Shown here: positions 9,328 through 16,417 of the stretch, one piece after another
Layout of the letters: every line of letters begins with the position of its first letter
Numbering within the stretch: position 1 is the stretch's first letter
Origin: Thermoplasmata archaeon
GTDB taxonomy: Archaea; Thermoplasmatota; Thermoplasmata; Lutacidiplasmatales; UBA184
Direction of reading: 5' to 3'
Length of the DNA stretch: 64,000 nt
NCBI GenBank assembly: GCA_022750055.1
Contig: JAKIWL010000002.1
Span: 405,042-469,041 of the forward strand
Program-made: the position numbers and the translations under genes
Notes under the pieces: generated by a model
Database searches by the model: none
What the model saw: the letters and a program-made list of their open reading frames with translations, nothing else
Told to the model about the DNA's origin: nothing

Positions 9328-9791
9328 CGGCGCTCCGGGAGCTCAAGCTCACTCCGATCAAGAACGGCACGGTCATCGACCACATCGGCAACGGCCTCGC
9401 TCTCGACGTCCTGCGGATCATCGGCATCAACGAGATCGATCGGAGCTCCACCGTCTCGGTTGCGCTCCACGTCCGCAGCCAGAAGATCGGTTGGAAGGAC
9501 ATCGTCAAGGTGGAGAACATGGAGCTGTCCTCCCGCAAGGTCAACGCGATCGCCTTGGTAGCGCCGACCGCGACGATATCGATCATCCGCGACTTTCACG
9601 TCCGAGAGAAGCGCCCGGTCGACCTGCCGGACCGGGTCGTCGGCGTGCTCCTGTGCCCGAACGCGAGCTGTATCACCAACCAGCCGGAGCCCGTGGAGAG
9701 CGATTTCGAAGTGGCCCGTCGGAAACCGGTCGTGCTCCGATGCACGTACTGCGAACGGCTGGTAGACGACTTCCTCCACCACCTCGCCTGA
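9324..9791 (+). CDS. pyrI: Aspartate carbamoyltransferase regulatory subunit
   Basis: The 155-residue regulatory chain that binds nucleotide effectors and holds catalytic trimers together. The N-terminal allosteric domain shows IKNGTVIDHIGNGLALDVLRI. The C-terminal zinc domain has the four cysteines in two pairs: CPNASC and CTYC. The start overlaps the pyrB stop (ATGA), the usual archaeal pyrBI arrangement. Feedback control by nucleotides is expected from the family. Confidence 0.97.
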   Translation: MTALRELKLTPIKNGTVIDHIGNGLALDVLRIIGINEIDRSSTVSVALHVRSQKIGWKDIVKVENMELSSRKVNAIALVAPTATISIIRDFHVREKRPVDLPDRVVGVLLCPNASCITNQPEPVESDFEVARRKPVVLRCTYCERLVDDFLHHLA

Positions 9792-9815
9792 CGCGCCCGA
9801 ACGAGGCTCCCTTTG

Positions 9816-10409
9816 GTGGCGATCCCCGACCTGCTCATCGTCTTCGCCGTGATCGGTCTGCTCGAACTCTCCGACCGGACGAACTTCGCCCTGATCGGCC
9901 TCGCCTCCCGACGCTCCGGATTCCTGACCTGGGCCGGGGCCGCAACGGCCTTCCTGGTCACCTCGGCGATCGCGGTCGCGATCGGGACGGTCGTCCTCGC
10001 CTTCTTGCGCCCCGAGATCCGCCTCGTCCAGCTGGCGGGCGGAGTGCTGATCCTCGTCTACGCCGCTCACCTGGCCCGACGAACCGATCCGGCGGAGGAG
10101 CCTCCGGCCCGGCGTTCCGCTTTCATGACCGCCTTCCTGTTGATCCTCCTGCTCGAAATGGGGGACAGCACCATGATCCTCTTGGTGCTCTTCACCGGAG
10201 GTCTGGGCGACCCCATCGGGGTGTTCCTGGTCGGTTCGGCCGCTCTCCTTGGCGTGGCGGCGTTCGCCTGCACGTTGGGCGGCCAACTCGGCGCCCGGGT
10301 CGAGCCGAAAACGCTCGACCGGATCGTGATCGGAATCCTCGTTTTCGTCGGGGGCGCCACGATCCTCTTCGCGCTGTTCCCGTCGCTACTTCCCTCGGTC
10401 CTCTCCTAG
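9816..10409 (+). CDS. GDT1/TMEM165-family (UPF0016) cation transporter
   Basis: A 197-residue membrane protein with six predicted helices in two halves, each bearing a version of the family signature E-x-G-D-[KR]-[TS]. The first is LLELSDRT and the second LLEMGDST, so both deviate by one residue from the consensus (Gly to Ser, Lys/Arg to Ser). Family members move Mn2+ or Ca2+ out of the cytoplasm, in exchange for protons in studied cases; the substrate here is not known. I chose the GTG at 9816; a TTG at 9813 is the alternative. It follows pyrI by 24 bases on the same strand and may be co-transcribed. Confidence 0.82.
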   Translation: MAIPDLLIVFAVIGLLELSDRTNFALIGLASRRSGFLTWAGAATAFLVTSAIAVAIGTVVLAFLRPEIRLVQLAGGVLILVYAAHLARRTDPAEEPPARRSAFMTAFLLILLLEMGDSTMILLVLFTGGLGDPIGVFLVGSAALLGVAAFACTLGGQLGARVEPKTLDRIVIGILVFVGGATILFALFPSLLPSVLS

Positions 10410-10571
10410 ATACAACGGAGCGGAGCGCGTCCGAGGTCGATCGTCCTCGTTCGGGACATCTCCTCGGTGAGCCGGCGGAGTTCGCCGAGTGGGCCGGGCT
10501 CGAGACGCACCGCGACCGTGCGACTCCACGACGCGCTGGATCCACCGGCTCGCTTCGGCCCCCGCAAAGGT

Positions 10572-10582
10572 GGCATTATTAT
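10572..10582 (+). promoter_or_regulatory. TATA-like element of the deoxyhypusine synthase gene
   Basis: The AT run CATTATTATG stands out in GC-rich sequence. It ends about 23 bases before the ATG at 10605, the spacing expected for a leaderless archaeal transcript. This spacing decided the start chosen for the next gene. Confidence 0.5.
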
Positions 10583-10604
10583 GGTGGACCTGGGTGGGAC
10601 GACG

Positions 10605-11663
10605 ATGGCAAAGCGCCGGTCTCTCACCCGCCGGAACCTGTTGAAGAAGAGCGTCCAACCGGTCGACGTGACACGGGTGCGTGGATCAGGGGATCTCCTC
10701 CGGGCGTTCCAGAGTACCTCGATCCAGGCGCGCAACCTGGGACGGTGCCTGTCGGTGTGGGAGAATGCGCTCACCGACCCGAAGCGACCGACCATCCTCA
10801 TCGGTCTCTCCGGACCCCTCATCGCCGCGGGTCTTCGAAAGGTGCTTCGGGACCTCGTGGACTGGGGACTCGTCGACGTGGTCGTTTCCACCGGCGCGGT
10901 CCTCTACCAGGACATCTACCAGACCGTCGGAGGTCGGCACTGGGTGGGTTCCCCCGACGCCGACGACGTCGAGCTAAGGAAGCTCTACCTCGACCGGATC
11001 TACGACACCTATGTCGACGAGCTCAAGTTCGAGGAGACCGACCGGGCGATCGGCCGCGTCACCGAACGGTTCCCGGCCCGCCCGGCGTCTTCGAGAGAGT
11101 TCCTCGAGTTCCTGGGACGCGAGTTCCGCGATCCAGAGTCGATCGTAGCCACGGCCTCCCGACGGGGGGTTCCTGTCTTTTCCCCCGCGCTGATCGACAG
11201 CTCGATCGGGATCGGTCTCACGCTCCATTATCAACGCAATCGCGGCAAGCCCCGATTCATGCTCGATGCGGTCCGGGACAACTATGAGCTCGTCCAGATC
11301 CTCTCGCATTCCCCGCGGACCGCGGTAGTGTACATCGGTGGAGGGACGCCGAAGAATTGGATCAACGACGGGATCGTCATGGCCAACTACGCCTTCGGGC
11401 GGGAAGGGGAGGGCCACTACTACGCCCTCCAGATCACGACCGACGTGCCCCATTGGGGGGGGCTCTCGGGGAGCACGCTCGATGAGGCCCAGTCCTGGGG
11501 CAAGATCTCGCCCACCGCCACGCGCGCGATGGCCCACGTCGACGCGTCCATCGGCCTCCCGATCCTGGTCGGTGCCTTGTGGGACCGTCGCAAGGTCTGG
11601 CAGCCGCGGCGGCGGCTTCGATTCGAATGGGACGGTGACGAAATAACTCGGGTCGTGCGGTAA
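10605..11663 (+). CDS. dys: Deoxyhypusine synthase family protein
   Basis: A 352-residue member of the deoxyhypusine synthase fold, which transfers the aminobutyl group of spermidine to a lysine, normally on translation factor aIF5A. The catalytic lysine is present in QSWGKI (about residue 300). NAD-binding and active-site segments include STGAVLYQDIY, IGGGTPKNWINDG and ITTDVPHWGGLSG. The GGGTPKN...HYYALQITTDVPHWGGLSG form is closer to the bacterial-type branch than to classic archaeal/eukaryal enzymes with GGGVPKHHI; some bacterial-branch members have other polyamine roles. In this organism aIF5A modification remains the default reading. An ATG at 10581 is possible but lies inside the TATA-like element, so 10605 is preferred. 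Confidence 0.88.
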   Translation: MAKRRSLTRRNLLKKSVQPVDVTRVRGSGDLLRAFQSTSIQARNLGRCLSVWENALTDPKRPTILIGLSGPLIAAGLRKVLRDLVDWGLVDVVVSTGAVLYQDIYQTVGGRHWVGSPDADDVELRKLYLDRIYDTYVDELKFEETDRAIGRVTERFPARPASSREFLEFLGREFRDPESIVATASRRGVPVFSPALIDSSIGIGLTLHYQRNRGKPRFMLDAVRDNYELVQILSHSPRTAVVYIGGGTPKNWINDGIVMANYAFGREGEGHYYALQITTDVPHWGGLSGSTLDEAQSWGKISPTATRAMAHVDASIGLPILVGALWDRRKVWQPRRRLRFEWDGDEITRVVR

Positions 11664-11726
11664 CCCGGCCCCCGCTCGATTCGGGCTCCCCCGCCAGCCT
11701 ATCTGGTCGGACTCGATCGGGTTCCC

Positions 11727-12371
11727 ATGCCTCTTGCCCGACCGGAGGGCAGCCGGATACCGCCCGGGCAGGTCTTGAACCGAGGGTTTCCGATCCTCCA
11801 TGCCGGAACGATACCCACCGACCTGACCCGTGACACCTGGCGGCTGCGGGTCCATGGCGCCGTCGCCCATCCCTTCGAGCTCGCCTTCGCCGAGCTCCTC
11901 GAGTTCCCTCAGAAGGAGGAGGTCGTCGACATCCACTGCGTTACAAGCTGGACCAAATTGGACACCCGCTGGCGAGGAGTCCCGTTTCGATCGATCGCCG
12001 AGCGTGCGGCGCCTGATCCGGACGCCCGATTCGTGGTGATGGAATGCGAGCAGGGTTTCACGACCTCCCTGCCGATGCCAGCGCTCTTCGAGGACTCTGT
12101 CTTGCTAGCCCATGGCTATGGTGGAGCGCCGCTCGCTCCCGAGCACGGCGGCCCGGTTCGGATGCTCGTTCCGCAGCGCTACTTCTACAAGAGCGCGAAA
12201 TGGCTCAGGGGGATCAAGTTCGTGGTCCAAGACGAACCCGGATTCTGGGAGGTTCGTGGGTATTCCAACCTGGCCGACCCGTGGAAGCAAACTCGCTATG
12301 AGGTAGATGATGTTCGGGAGATCCACGCGATGCGCAAACGTTCCCTGTTCGAGCCCATCGTGCGAGGATAG
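11727..12371 (+). CDS. Molybdopterin-dependent oxidoreductase, sulfite-oxidase fold
   Basis: A 214-residue soluble protein matching the Moco domain shared by sulfite oxidases and MsrP/YedY. The molybdenum-ligating cysteine is Cys71 in VDIHCVTSWTKLDTRWRGVPF, and other family blocks include VVMECEQGFTTSLPM, LLAHGYGGAPLAPEHGGPVRMLVPQRYFYKSAKW and a C-terminal GFWEVRGYSN. There is no signal peptide, no cytochrome and no membrane partner next door, so it is probably cytoplasmic and its electron acceptor is unknown. It follows the deoxyhypusine synthase by 63 bases on the same strand. Substrate is not predictable. Confidence 0.88.
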   Translation: MPLARPEGSRIPPGQVLNRGFPILHAGTIPTDLTRDTWRLRVHGAVAHPFELAFAELLEFPQKEEVVDIHCVTSWTKLDTRWRGVPFRSIAERAAPDPDARFVVMECEQGFTTSLPMPALFEDSVLLAHGYGGAPLAPEHGGPVRMLVPQRYFYKSAKWLRGIKFVVQDEPGFWEVRGYSNLADPWKQTRYEVDDVREIHAMRKRSLFEPIVRG

Positions 12372-12472
12372 AGCATGGTGGTCCCCAGCAGGCAAGACGT
12401 AAAGTATTCGACCCGACGCCCGCCGTTGTGACGTAGGGATAGAATAAGGAATCTTATATTAGTGCGCATCTG

Positions 12473-12488
12473 CCCGTATAAATACGGG
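12473..12488. promoter_or_regulatory. Palindromic TATA-like element in the 12372-12645 intergenic region
   Basis: CCCGTAT and ATACGGG form a perfect inverted repeat with a two-base AA centre, so the core reads TATAAATA on + and TATTTATA on -. It lies in an AT-rich island (12440-12540) between the molybdoenzyme and the regulator gene. It could be a promoter, an operator, or both. The only short frame beneath it is the 14-codon one at 12575. Confidence 0.45.
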
Positions 12489-12574
12489 TCGATTTACACC
12501 CCCAAGTTATACGACGTCGAGTGGATATTACTTAATACCCAATTCCCGACGGACGGGATGGAGGTGACTCGCAC

Positions 12575-12619
12575 ATGTACCTGCCGATCGTTCCGCCCCT
12601 TCCTCGCGACCAACTCTAA
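12575..12619 (+). CDS. Possible 14-residue micropeptide
   Basis: ATG at 12575 encodes MYLPIVPPLPRDQL and a TAA. It is preceded at seven bases by a strong Shine-Dalgarno sequence, GGAGGTGA (12560-12567), and about 95 bases further up by the palindromic TATA element at 12473. An inverted repeat AACC-ATTAA-GGTT follows the stop. Nothing else in this stretch looks coding. It may be a leader peptide or chance. Confidence 0.2.
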   Translation: MYLPIVPPLPRDQL

Positions 12620-12645
12620 ACCATTAAGGTTGGACGGGGGGGTTC

Positions 12646-15114
12646 CTACCCCCCCTCCGCCTGCTCGGCCGGTGAAGGGAGCTGCGAGGCTCCTGAGGCC
12701 GAGCCACCCGAGCCTCTCGACCGGAGGTTCTCGATCTTCGACTTGAACTCCGATTCCATCTGGTCCACCCACCACTGCATTCCCATCGATGCGGCGAGCT
12801 GTACCGCCGCATGGTACTCCTGCCGGGCGAGGGAGGCCTCTCCCAACGCGGTGTAGACCTCCGTCAGGTAGGATCGCGCGAACACGAGCGAGTCCGACAC
12901 CGGCAGTCGGCTGAGCACGAGCACGCTCCGCTCGGCGTGTTCTCGCGCCTGCCCGAGCTTGCCCTGTCGCAGTTCTCCGGCCGCCAGGGCCGCGAGAGTG
13001 TGCCCTAGGACCGTCTCGTTGCCGAGGCGTTCGGCAAGTCCGATCGCCTCCCGGGCGAACTCTCCGGCCTCCTCCCACTTGCCGGCCTCCATCGTCATCG
13101 CCACGAGTCCGCTCAGGGTGTAGATCAGCTCGTTGAGGTGTCCCTTCGCCTCGGTCTCGGCGCGGATCTGGCGCATCTCCAGGTCGGCCAGTTCGGGTTT
13201 CCCGGTCTCCTGGTAGGCCCGGGCGCGAACGAGCAGGAGGTTGAAGACGAGCTCCATCTGGCCCGACGCGCGCGCTTCGGGAAGGCCCTGTTCGACCATC
13301 CGGAGGGCGACCTCGTGCGCCCCGCCGATCGAGGCCTGTCGGGACCAACGAGCCAGGGCCTCGAGCGCCACCTCGGATTGACGGTCCTTTCGAGCCTGCT
13401 CAAAACACGTCTGGAACAGCTCCCGTGCCTTGGCGAGGTCCCCGCGAGCCTCCACGAGCCGGGCCTCGTAGAATTGGAACATCGACCGGAGCCGCTTCGT
13501 CGTCGGAGCGGACCGCCGGGCCTCGTCGAGGGTCGCTCGGGCGCTCTCTACCTGCTTGAGCCGGATCTGAAGGTCGGCGATCTTGAGCTGGCATTCGGCC
13601 CGGGTACGGCGGTCTTCGCCGGCATCCGTGCTAGCACGCCGTAGGAGCAGGATCGCCTCGGAGTATTCGGAATGGGTCCGCAGGAGCTCGGCCTGGACGC
13701 GCAGCGCCCTGAGGCGCCCCGGCCCGAGGGGCATGGCGAGGGTCATGTGGTTGAGGGCGTTTCGCAGGGCATCCGAGTAGCCGAGCGAGAGGATCTTGGT
13801 CTCCTCGCGAGAGAGGACCTCGGAGGCCGACCGCCAATCCTCCCCGGCCACGAGATGGAGGAACCGCTCCCGGACCATGTCGGATCGGTGGCTGCGCAGG
13901 TAGTACGAGGCGAGGGTGCGATGGGCCTCCAGGTCGAGCGGCCCGGCCCGGCTAACGATGGCCCGACGGATCGCCTCGAGAATCTCGACACGGCCCTCCC
14001 CGGTCGGGTGCAGGATACCGATCCGGACCAGCTCGTCGAGCCGTTCGGGGCTCATCCGTCCGAATTCGGTCAGAAACGTCAGCGGAAGGGGGGCGTTGGC
14101 CAACGCGACCGGCAGTAGGTCGGCCAGCTCCGAGCTCGGCATCTTCGCGACCACCGCGTCGGGAAGGGTGGACGGCTTCGCCTCGACGCCAGGATTCAGG
14201 ACGGCGAGTTGGAGCATCAACGGGCTGCCGAGCGACGCCTGGTAGACGCTTTCGAAGCGGTCCGCGAGGCCGCCCTGTCGATCGGTCAGTTCGTGGGCGG
14301 AGGCGCGGTCGAGTCCCCCGATCTCCAAGCGCCGTATCTCCGATTCCCCGGCGATCATGAACGGGGGCTCCTGTCCCACCATGAAGAACAGCGACTTTCC
14401 TTCGATCAGGAGTGCGGGAAAGAACTCCGAAAGGAAGCTTCTGAGGTCGGGACCGCCGAACTGGACGTCGTCGAGGACCCCGAGCAGATGGTGGTCACGG
14501 AGGGCGCGGAGGACGAGGCTCGCGACCACCCGTCCGGTAGGCGGTCGGGGGACCTCGGCATAGTAGGCGAGCTGAGAGGCTCCCAAGGGGGCCAGCGCGT
14601 GGGCGATCGCCTCCAAGAAGTGTCGGGGAGACGACCCGGGCCGAACCGTGAACCAGAACGGAACCCTACCCCGTTTGAGACGCCACACATGCTGAGCCAC
14701 GAGGGCGGTCTTTCCCATGCCTGGGGCGCCCTGGACCCAGATCAGCGATTCCGGGTCGTCTGAAAACTCGGCGAGCCGGCGGAGCTCGTCGCGGCGTCCC
14801 ATGAAGGGCCGGGGAGGAACGGGGAGTTCAGCCGGTAGCATCGGGACGTATCGGGCCTGTTTGTGGAGCACCTCCCGTCCGTCCGGGGTCAGTCGGTAGA
14901 CGAGCTGTTTTCGGACCCCGCCGCGAACCAGCCCCCGGTGGGCCTCCAGTTGACGCTCGGACACGAGCGTCTGCAACGGCCTCGACATCGAGCAGGGGTG
15001 GTAGCCGAGGGATTGGGCGAGTTCCCCCTGGGAGATCCCGAACGGCCCTTCGTCGGAAGTGTGGGTCCCGACGTAGTCGAGGATCTCGGTGTGGACGTAG
15101 GTCTTGACTGGCAC
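12646..15114 (-). CDS. Winged-helix / STAND ATPase / TPR regulator
   Basis: An 822-residue cytoplasmic signalling protein of MalT/AfsR-like layout. Residues about 8-80 form a winged helix (ISQGELAQSLGYHPCSMSRPL as recognition region, then a wing with VYRLTPDG). A linker FMGRRDEL leads to a STAND-type NTPase: Walker A GAPGMGKT at 129-136 and Walker B LLGVLDD with aspartates near 215. From about residue 400 to the end it is helical repeat of TPR type. STAND proteins bind a ligand through the repeats and switch by ATP-driven assembly. I chose the GTG at 15114; a TTG at 15159 extends the frame, but ACTTATCC (15139-15146) gives a TATA at leaderless spacing for 15114. It is divergent from the small-protein operon across a perfect palindrome, which it may bind. 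The ligand is unknown. Confidence 0.85.
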   Translation of the reverse strand: MPVKTYVHTEILDYVGTHTSDEGPFGISQGELAQSLGYHPCSMSRPLQTLVSERQLEAHRGLVRGGVRKQLVYRLTPDGREVLHKQARYVPMLPAELPVPPRPFMGRRDELRRLAEFSDDPESLIWVQGAPGMGKTALVAQHVWRLKRGRVPFWFTVRPGSSPRHFLEAIAHALAPLGASQLAYYAEVPRPPTGRVVASLVLRALRDHHLLGVLDDVQFGGPDLRSFLSEFFPALLIEGKSLFFMVGQEPPFMIAGESEIRRLEIGGLDRASAHELTDRQGGLADRFESVYQASLGSPLMLQLAVLNPGVEAKPSTLPDAVVAKMPSSELADLLPVALANAPLPLTFLTEFGRMSPERLDELVRIGILHPTGEGRVEILEAIRRAIVSRAGPLDLEAHRTLASYYLRSHRSDMVRERFLHLVAGEDWRSASEVLSREETKILSLGYSDALRNALNHMTLAMPLGPGRLRALRVQAELLRTHSEYSEAILLLRRASTDAGEDRRTRAECQLKIADLQIRLKQVESARATLDEARRSAPTTKRLRSMFQFYEARLVEARGDLAKARELFQTCFEQARKDRQSEVALEALARWSRQASIGGAHEVALRMVEQGLPEARASGQMELVFNLLLVRARAYQETGKPELADLEMRQIRAETEAKGHLNELIYTLSGLVAMTMEAGKWEEAGEFAREAIGLAERLGNETVLGHTLAALAAGELRQGKLGQAREHAERSVLVLSRLPVSDSLVFARSYLTEVYTALGEASLARQEYHAAVQLAASMGMQWWVDQMESEFKSKIENLRSRGSGGSASGASQLPSPAEQAEGG

Positions 15115-15148
15115 TGACTCGGGGTAGACCGTCCGGCTACTTATCCTT

Positions 15149-15162
15149 ATTTTGTACAAAAT
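15149..15162. promoter_or_regulatory. Perfect 14-base palindrome between divergent regulator and small-protein operon
   Basis: ATTTTGTACAAAAT reads the same on both strands. It lies 35 bases from the regulator start (15114) and 22 bases before the ATG at 15184, overlapping the position where the TATA of the + strand operon should be and adjoining the one for the regulator. A repressor bound here would block both promoters. It is a strong operator candidate. Confidence 0.6.
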
Positions 15163-15183
15163 AGCAGGCAGGGTTTATGTACG

Positions 15184-15477
15184 ATGCCGGGAACTGAGTC
15201 CTTTGCAATGACGCAACCGAGCGAATCGGGCAAGCCCGTCGGCGGCATCGGAACGATGCTGATGCAGTCCGACGTCTGCCCGGCGTGCGGGAAGGTCCAC
15301 AACAGTCGATTGGTACGCTACCTGCCGTCGGTGGGTCAACTGATGGGCACCCCCACCGCCTATCCGACAAGCCCCGTCTCCACGGAATCCGCTCGATCGC
15401 CCCGGGTTCGCGGCCGGAAGCCCTCGAACATGCCGTTGTTCTGGCCGATGCCCCAGTCCTCTGAGGGGTACCCATGA
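15184..15477 (+). CDS. Small protein with CPACGKVH motif, first gene of four
   Basis: A 97-residue protein with no family I recognise. The centre reads DVCPACGKVHNSRLVRYLP, a C-P-x-C-x-K-x-H-x-x-R-L-V-R motif shared with the next gene. One CxxC and a histidine could supply three metal ligands, so metal binding may need a partner or dimer. The rest is rich in Pro, Ser and Gly with no membrane segment; the N-terminus contains an internal alternative ATG at 15208. The last codons overlap the next start (ATGA). Its promoter region contains the 14-base palindrome. Confidence 0.6.
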   Translation: MPGTESFAMTQPSESGKPVGGIGTMLMQSDVCPACGKVHNSRLVRYLPSVGQLMGTPTAYPTSPVSTESARSPRVRGRKPSNMPLFWPMPQSSEGYP

Positions 15478-15785
15478 GTCCGCCGGAGTCCCTGGCGAAC
15501 GGCTGGAAGCTGCTCCCGAAGTTCGACATCGAGGGAGAGTCGACCCACACAGGCCGCAGCGGTCACACCGACTCCCTGTCGCTCCCGTGCCCGGTCTGCC
15601 GCAAGTCCCACGGCGCTCGGCTCGTCCGCAGCCTGGTCGTCTCCCCGATCACGCCGCCCCGCGAAACGATCCCGAAGGAGCCTCGGATCGATTCCCGATA
15701 CTACCCACCGGCCGTGCCCGTCCTCTCCCGGCAATCCAAGGGCCCGATCAACCTGTCGGCCCGTTGGTCGCTCTCGGTCGTCTAG
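15474..15785 (+). CDS. Small protein with CPVCRKSH motif, paralogue of the preceding gene
   Basis: A 103-residue protein. SLPCPVCRKSHGARLVRSL repeats the C-P-x-C-x-K-x-H-x-x-R-L-V-R motif of the gene before it, so the two are tandem paralogues, although the flanks have diverged. The C-terminal half is Pro/Arg/Ser-rich (YYPPAVPVLSRQSKGP). The ATG at 15474 shares four bases with the previous stop, which argues that both are real and co-translated. Function unknown. Confidence 0.62.
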   Translation: MSPPESLANGWKLLPKFDIEGESTHTGRSGHTDSLSLPCPVCRKSHGARLVRSLVVSPITPPRETIPKEPRIDSRYYPPAVPVLSRQSKGPINLSARWSLSVV

Positions 15786-15796
15786 GAGGGGTTTGC

Positions 15797-16078
15797 ATGG
15801 TGGTGGATCGAGAGGTCGGCCGCGGAAGTCGGATCTCACCGCGCTGGCTCGATTCGCCCCGCGGCGAGGCGTTCCTCGTCTCGGTCGGCAAGCTGACCAA
15901 GGAGGAGGAGGCGGCGACGTGGCCCATGTGGCTCTCCCCGACCTCCTCGAGCGGTCCCGCGGTGAACCAAGGGATCTCGGGTGGGCGGCGACCGGCTCTC
16001 GGCAAGCGCAGCGCCCCGGCTCGAACTGACGATGACCCAAGGCTCCCGCCGGGGATCCCGGCCCCGACGGGAGCCTAG
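15797..16078 (+). CDS. Small basic protein, third gene of the operon
   Basis: A 93-residue unrecognised protein (starts MVVDREVGRGSRISPRWL). It has no cysteines; residues 24-48 could fold (EAFLVSVGKLTKEEEAATWPMW), while the tail is Pro/Arg-rich and probably disordered. The ATG at 15797 is preceded at about eight bases by GGAGGGG, a clear ribosome binding site, and lies 11 bases after the preceding stop. The clean spacing and binding site support it more than its composition does. Confidence 0.5.
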   Translation: MVVDREVGRGSRISPRWLDSPRGEAFLVSVGKLTKEEEAATWPMWLSPTSSSGPAVNQGISGGRRPALGKRSAPARTDDDPRLPPGIPAPTGA

Positions 16079-16093
16079 AAACCCAGGGCGACG

Positions 16094-16405
16094 ATGACGC
16101 CCGGATATCTCATCGAAGCCGATCCCAGGGCCGCAAACGAAAGATACTTCCAGGGGGGTTCCTCCGCCCTGGTATCGCTGATGTCCGAGACCCGATGCGC
16201 GAACTGTGGAGGGTCGCTCGAACCCGGGTTCGTCTCCACCACGAACGGGTCGGGCCTTTTTTGGTCCCACGAGGCGAATTCGACCCGCCTTCGACCCAAG
16301 GGTCTCGAAGTCCTCGTCCCGACCGGATTCCAGGGGACCTACTCGGCGAACATCCCCGGGCTGCGCTGCGGGGCCTGCGCAACGATCCTGTTGCGCCTGA
16401 AATAG
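16094..16405 (+). CDS. Small zinc-ribbon protein, DUF6487-like, fourth gene of the operon
   Basis: A 103-residue protein with two cysteine pairs, CANCGG near residue 35 and CGAC near residue 93, separated by a stretch containing GLFWSHEANSTRLRPKGLEVL. The order CxxC - GF - W - GxxxL - AxRCxxC resembles the small PF20097/DUF6487-type zinc ribbons. It would fold as one treble-clef or ribbon binding a single zinc. It lies 15 bases after the preceding gene and converges on tldE with only 12 bases between stops. Confidence 0.65.
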   Translation: MTPGYLIEADPRAANERYFQGGSSALVSLMSETRCANCGGSLEPGFVSTTNGSGLFWSHEANSTRLRPKGLEVLVPTGFQGTYSANIPGLRCGACATILLRLK

Positions 16406-16417
16406 GCCTCGGGCCCG

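Noticed and set aside
8793..10286. A 497-codon frame on the - strand opposite pyrB, pyrI and the GDT1 gene
   Set aside because: It crosses three real genes antisense and has no recognisable motif.
9491..11287. A 598-codon frame on the + strand across pyrI, GDT1 and deoxyhypusine synthase
   Set aside because: It runs out of frame through three identified genes and is Arg/Pro-rich.
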